Source: a virus. From it: DNA of 25,594 nucleotides. The stretch is taken from IMG/VR virus record IMGVR_UViG_3300027821_000026, positions 1 through 25,594 of that record. One strand, 5' to 3'. Position 1 is the first letter of the stretch. Every line of letters starts with the position of its first letter. The notes beneath the pieces were generated by a model, which did not search any database, was not told the origin of the DNA, and was given only the letters and a program-made list of their open reading frames with translations. This document shows positions 23,941-25,594 of the stretch, piece by piece. The position numbers were made by a program, and so were the translations under genes.

Positions 23941-23988
23941 TGTGATGGTTCCCGAACGGGAGGGGTTCAGGCGATCTCGCCGGTTGCT

Positions 23989-24723
23989 TTAGGCTGAGCG
24001 GGTCGTTCTGCCGTCCTCGGCAACGATTGTCCGCACGCACTCGACCTCATCCATCAATCGCCAAAGCTTGAGATAAAGGCGATTGAGCGGATGTTGCTTG
24101 TCCAAGTGCTGGAGCAAGACTTTTGCCCTACGGGCTTCTTCCGGAGACCACCGATCCGGCTCGAACAGTTTGGCGTACTCGCCAATGTGGTCATGCTGCA
24201 CGTGCTTGTCCCTCATGCCGGGCTCGGCGAAGACAAGCTTGCGGGCATCCGAAGATAGATTGAGCGCCTTGGCCACCGCCAGCGCGTTGGGGTTGGCACC
24301 GACCGCGCACAGCGAGCATTCGACCAGCGCGTGCTTGGTGTAGGTGAAACCCTCGAATTCCTGGTCCGGGCCGCGGCGGATCTTGCGCTCGAGCGGCACG
24401 AAGCCGACGCTGACCGCCTTGAGCACGCCGGCCTCGGCGAAGCGGATCACCTCGTCGGCGCGCTCGGATGTGCCCTTGGGCGCCGGCACCAGCTCACCGA
24501 GCAATTGCTTCTGCTCGACCCGCACATCCTTCCACGTGCCCACCATGAAGTCCGAGCGGTGCCCGAACAGTGCGATCGGGTTCTTGTTGAAGTCGGCGAG
24601 TTCCCAGCCGTCGGCCTTGACGATGTCGCCATGCCGGTCCGGCGTCTCGTCGGACAGCACGAACGTCATGCCGTCGACTTTGCTGACGGCTTGCCGCTTG
24701 TAGACCACTGCCATTGAGGTCAT
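23989..24723 (-). CDS. Prohead protease (HK97 family, S78/U35)
   Basis: A 244-residue serine protease that trims the capsid delta domain during head maturation. The opening FVLSDETPDRHGDIVKADGW (21-40) and NPIALFGHRSD (48-58) place the catalytic His at 55. KAVSVGFVPLE (102-112) gives the nucleophile Ser105, and HALVECSLCAVGANPNALAV (131-150) is the usual C-terminal motif with Glu135. The final 80 residues form a helical extension (EEARRAKVLLQHLDKQHPLN) longer than the minimal enzyme, possibly a scaffold or tether part. ATG 24723 has GGAG seven bases upstream; a second ATG four codons in is less well placed. It sits directly before the capsid gene. Confidence 0.95.
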   Translation of the reverse strand: MTSMAVVYKRQAVSKVDGMTFVLSDETPDRHGDIVKADGWELADFNKNPIALFGHRSDFMVGTWKDVRVEQKQLLGELVPAPKGTSERADEVIRFAEAGVLKAVSVGFVPLERKIRRGPDQEFEGFTYTKHALVECSLCAVGANPNALAVAKALNLSSDARKLVFAEPGMRDKHVQHDHIGEYAKLFEPDRWSPEEARRAKVLLQHLDKQHPLNRLYLKLWRLMDEVECVRTIVAEDGRTTRSA

Positions 24724-24786
24724 GGGCTGGCTCCATATAGTCGGAAAATGCTAGAGTGAGAGAGGAGACTCTCCGGTGATCTCTCT

Positions 24787-24805
24787 CGCTATCCGGCGAG
24801 CCGGT
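24787..24805. repeat. Left copy of a 19-base imperfect direct repeat
   Basis: CGCTATCCGGCGAGCCGGT. It matches 24974-24992 in 18 of 19 bases (14 in a row). On the minus strand its continuation supplies a TAG in the glycosyltransferase frame, as if this were the original end of that gene. Confidence 0.75.
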
Positions 24806-24823
24806 CGGCAAAAGGTTTGAATA

Positions 24824-24994
24824 ATGCAAGTGCAAACAGCTCTTATCACCATTAATGGCAAGTCCGTCCTTAAAGTTCTATTGATCCCAGAAGACGAGAA
24901 CGATCTATCATTCCTGAATAAGGCCTGGGAGGAAGCCGTCGATCACGACGTCACGTATCAAAACGACATTGAGCGCTCTCCGGCGAGCCGGTAA
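24824..24994 (+). CDS. Small plus-strand gene in an inserted segment, unknown function
   Basis: A 56-residue protein, the only well-supported gene on the plus strand: MQVQTALITINGKSVLKVLL, followed by IPEDENDLSFLNKAWEEAVD and HDVTYQNDIERSPASR. AAAGG lies eight bases before ATG 24824. It reads as two strands followed by an acidic helix, so a small folded protein is plausible. Its bases are more A+T-rich than the neighbours, and it lies almost exactly between two copies of a 19-base direct repeat, the second coding its last residues. It converges on the end of the glycosyltransferase gene, overlapping it by 37 bases. A moron-type cargo gene or a regulator are possible; no promoter is obvious. 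Confidence 0.5.
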   Translation: MQVQTALITINGKSVLKVLLIPEDENDLSFLNKAWEEAVDHDVTYQNDIERSPASR

Positions 24995-25515
24995 CCCTCG
25001 CCGCACGTCAGATTCGCGCCGACGGCGGCAAGCACCGAGTCCCAGTCGTCTGGCTTTGGCTGGCGATAAAGCCGCGCGGTGCCGTACCACTCGGCGACGC
25101 GATACCAGGGCCAGTAGGCAACGTGCGGCACGATGATGTGCAGTGATGGGTGGCCGATCGCGCCGGCCAGATGCGCCACCGCAGTGTCCACCGTCACGAT
25201 ATGGCGCATCGTCATCAACTGATCGGCAGTGTCGGCGAAGTCCCGATAGCTCACCGCGGTCACGCCGTGCTGCGGAGCATCCTCCAGCTCCTGCATCTGG
25301 ATGCTCTGCAGCTCGTAGCCCGCACGCGTGAACGGCTCGAGCGCCGCCGTGAGATCGCCAAGATAGATCGAGCGAAATGTGTCGCGGGCATTCTCGCGGT
25401 TGCCCGACCAAGCAACGCCGATCACGTTGCGCTGTTCGCAGGGTGCGGTCGCCAGATAAGGTGCGGGCGGAATCTTGGGATGCAGCCGCTGCATCACCGG
25501 CATCAGATTGCACAC
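24958..25515 (-). CDS. TPR-type glycosyltransferase, C-terminal catalytic lobe
   Basis: 185 residues from GTG 25515. The family here is the glycosyltransferase half of large bacterial TPR proteins (GT41/GT9-like GT-B fold). Matches: IPPAPYLAT (15-23), VIGVAWSGN (31-39), RSIYLGDL (48-55), SIQMQE (71-76), YRDFADTADQL (90-100), IVTVDTAVAHLAGAIGHP (106-123) and YWPWY (134-138), then YRQPKPDDWDSVLAAVGANL. The N-lobe that normally precedes is missing from this start; the same frame continues upstream (EVAEDFRRFAYRCPVC) to a TAG at 25560-25558. GTG has no good ribosome site. So the gene may be a fragment of an interrupted gene, or a short C-lobe form. Its 3' end appears changed by the inserted small gene. 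Confidence 0.72.
   Translation of the reverse strand: MCNLMPVMQRLHPKIPPAPYLATAPCEQRNVIGVAWSGNRENARDTFRSIYLGDLTAALEPFTRAGYELQSIQMQELEDAPQHGVTAVSYRDFADTADQLMTMRHIVTVDTAVAHLAGAIGHPSLHIIVPHVAYWPWYRVAEWYGTARLYRQPKPDDWDSVLAAVGANLTCGEGYRLAGERSMSF
24974..24992. repeat. Right copy of a 19-base imperfect direct repeat
   Basis: CGCTCTCCGGCGAGCCGGT, inside the glycosyltransferase end (codes ...YRLAGERS on the minus strand) and inside the end of the plus-strand small gene. Copies are 187 bases apart. CCGG-CGAG-CCGG within it can form a small hairpin. Confidence 0.75.
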
Positions 25516-25557
25516 TGGGCAGCGATAGGCGAACCGCCGGAAATCCTCCGCAACCTC

Positions 25558-25594
25558 CTAGAGCACCTCAACATCGAACTGCCGGCGAATAAGC
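25558..25594 (-). CDS. Partial gene end at the right edge, perhaps the N-lobe of the same glycosyltransferase
   Basis: Only eleven codons are visible: LIRRQFDVEVL then TAG. It is in the same reading frame as the downstream glycosyltransferase lobe, and the other two frames look less protein-like. Joined through the TAG it would read FDVEVL-x-EVAEDFRRFAYR, which would suit the N-lobe of such enzymes. Too short to name with confidence. Confidence 0.35.
   Translation of the reverse strand, partial: LIRRQFDVEVL

Noticed and set aside
24758-24787. Inverted repeat GAGAGAG ... CTCTCTC with inner GGAG/CTCC before the prohead protease
   Set aside because: It could fold as a small leader hairpin, but it is purine/pyrimidine-simple, has no T-run and no matching operator elsewhere, so I do not call a terminator or operator.
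24787-24992. The 19-base repeat pair as phage attachment sites
   Set aside because: Only 187 bases apart inside the structural operon, with no integrase nearby; a small insertion explains it better.

Overview
The window is about 25.6 kb of a high-GC, tightly packed structural module from a tailed phage or prophage. Almost every gene lies on the minus strand, so transcription runs from the right edge to the left edge. Overlapping stops and starts (ATGA, TGATG, TTGA) are common. The head proteins are HK97-like. The tail carries the DUF2460 and DUF2163/BR0599 pair familiar from gene transfer agents and siphoviruses of Alphaproteobacteria. With the long tape measure and the high GC, this suggests a siphovirus of an alphaproteobacterium, perhaps Rhizobiales (inference; no host genes, tRNA or integrase are visible).

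Layout in transcription order. (1) 25.6-24.9 kb: the end of a TPR-type glycosyltransferase with an in-frame TAG, then a short plus-strand gene that looks inserted. (2) 24.7-18.2 kb: head genes, namely prohead protease, major capsid protein, intrinsic terminator, a small Pro-rich protein, a SAM methyltransferase, portal, a collagen-like fibre protein, a head-tail connector and a helical unknown. (3) 18.2-15.2 kb: a carbohydrate-modification block with a family 9 glycosyltransferase, two small proteins, a DUF5672 protein and an FkbM-like methyltransferase. (4) 15.2-10.4 kb: surface or fibre-like proteins, including a 1202-residue protein with about 35 units of a 20-residue repeat. (5) 10.4-7.6 kb: probable head-closure, tail-terminator, tail-tube and neck-like proteins, with a terminator-like hairpin just before the tail-tube gene. 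(6) 7.6-1.7 kb: tail chaperone genes joined by a -1 frameshift site, tape measure, DUF2460 and DUF2163/BR0599. (7) 1.7 kb to the left edge: two membrane proteins and the first 331 residues of a tail-tip (J-like) protein. The large terminase is not seen and probably lies beyond the right edge.

How it may work together: the head, connector and tail genes suffice for most of a siphovirion shell. Interleaved with them are five enzymes typical of glycan building and modification and two repetitive fibre-like proteins (Gly-X-Y collagen repeats; 20-residue repeats). I infer a virion-surface decoration system, in which the fibres or capsid are glycosylated or methylated. The sequence shows proximity only. 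No gene-free stretch exceeds 300 bases. The longest gap between minus-strand genes (24724-24957) holds the inserted plus-strand small gene and a short inverted repeat.
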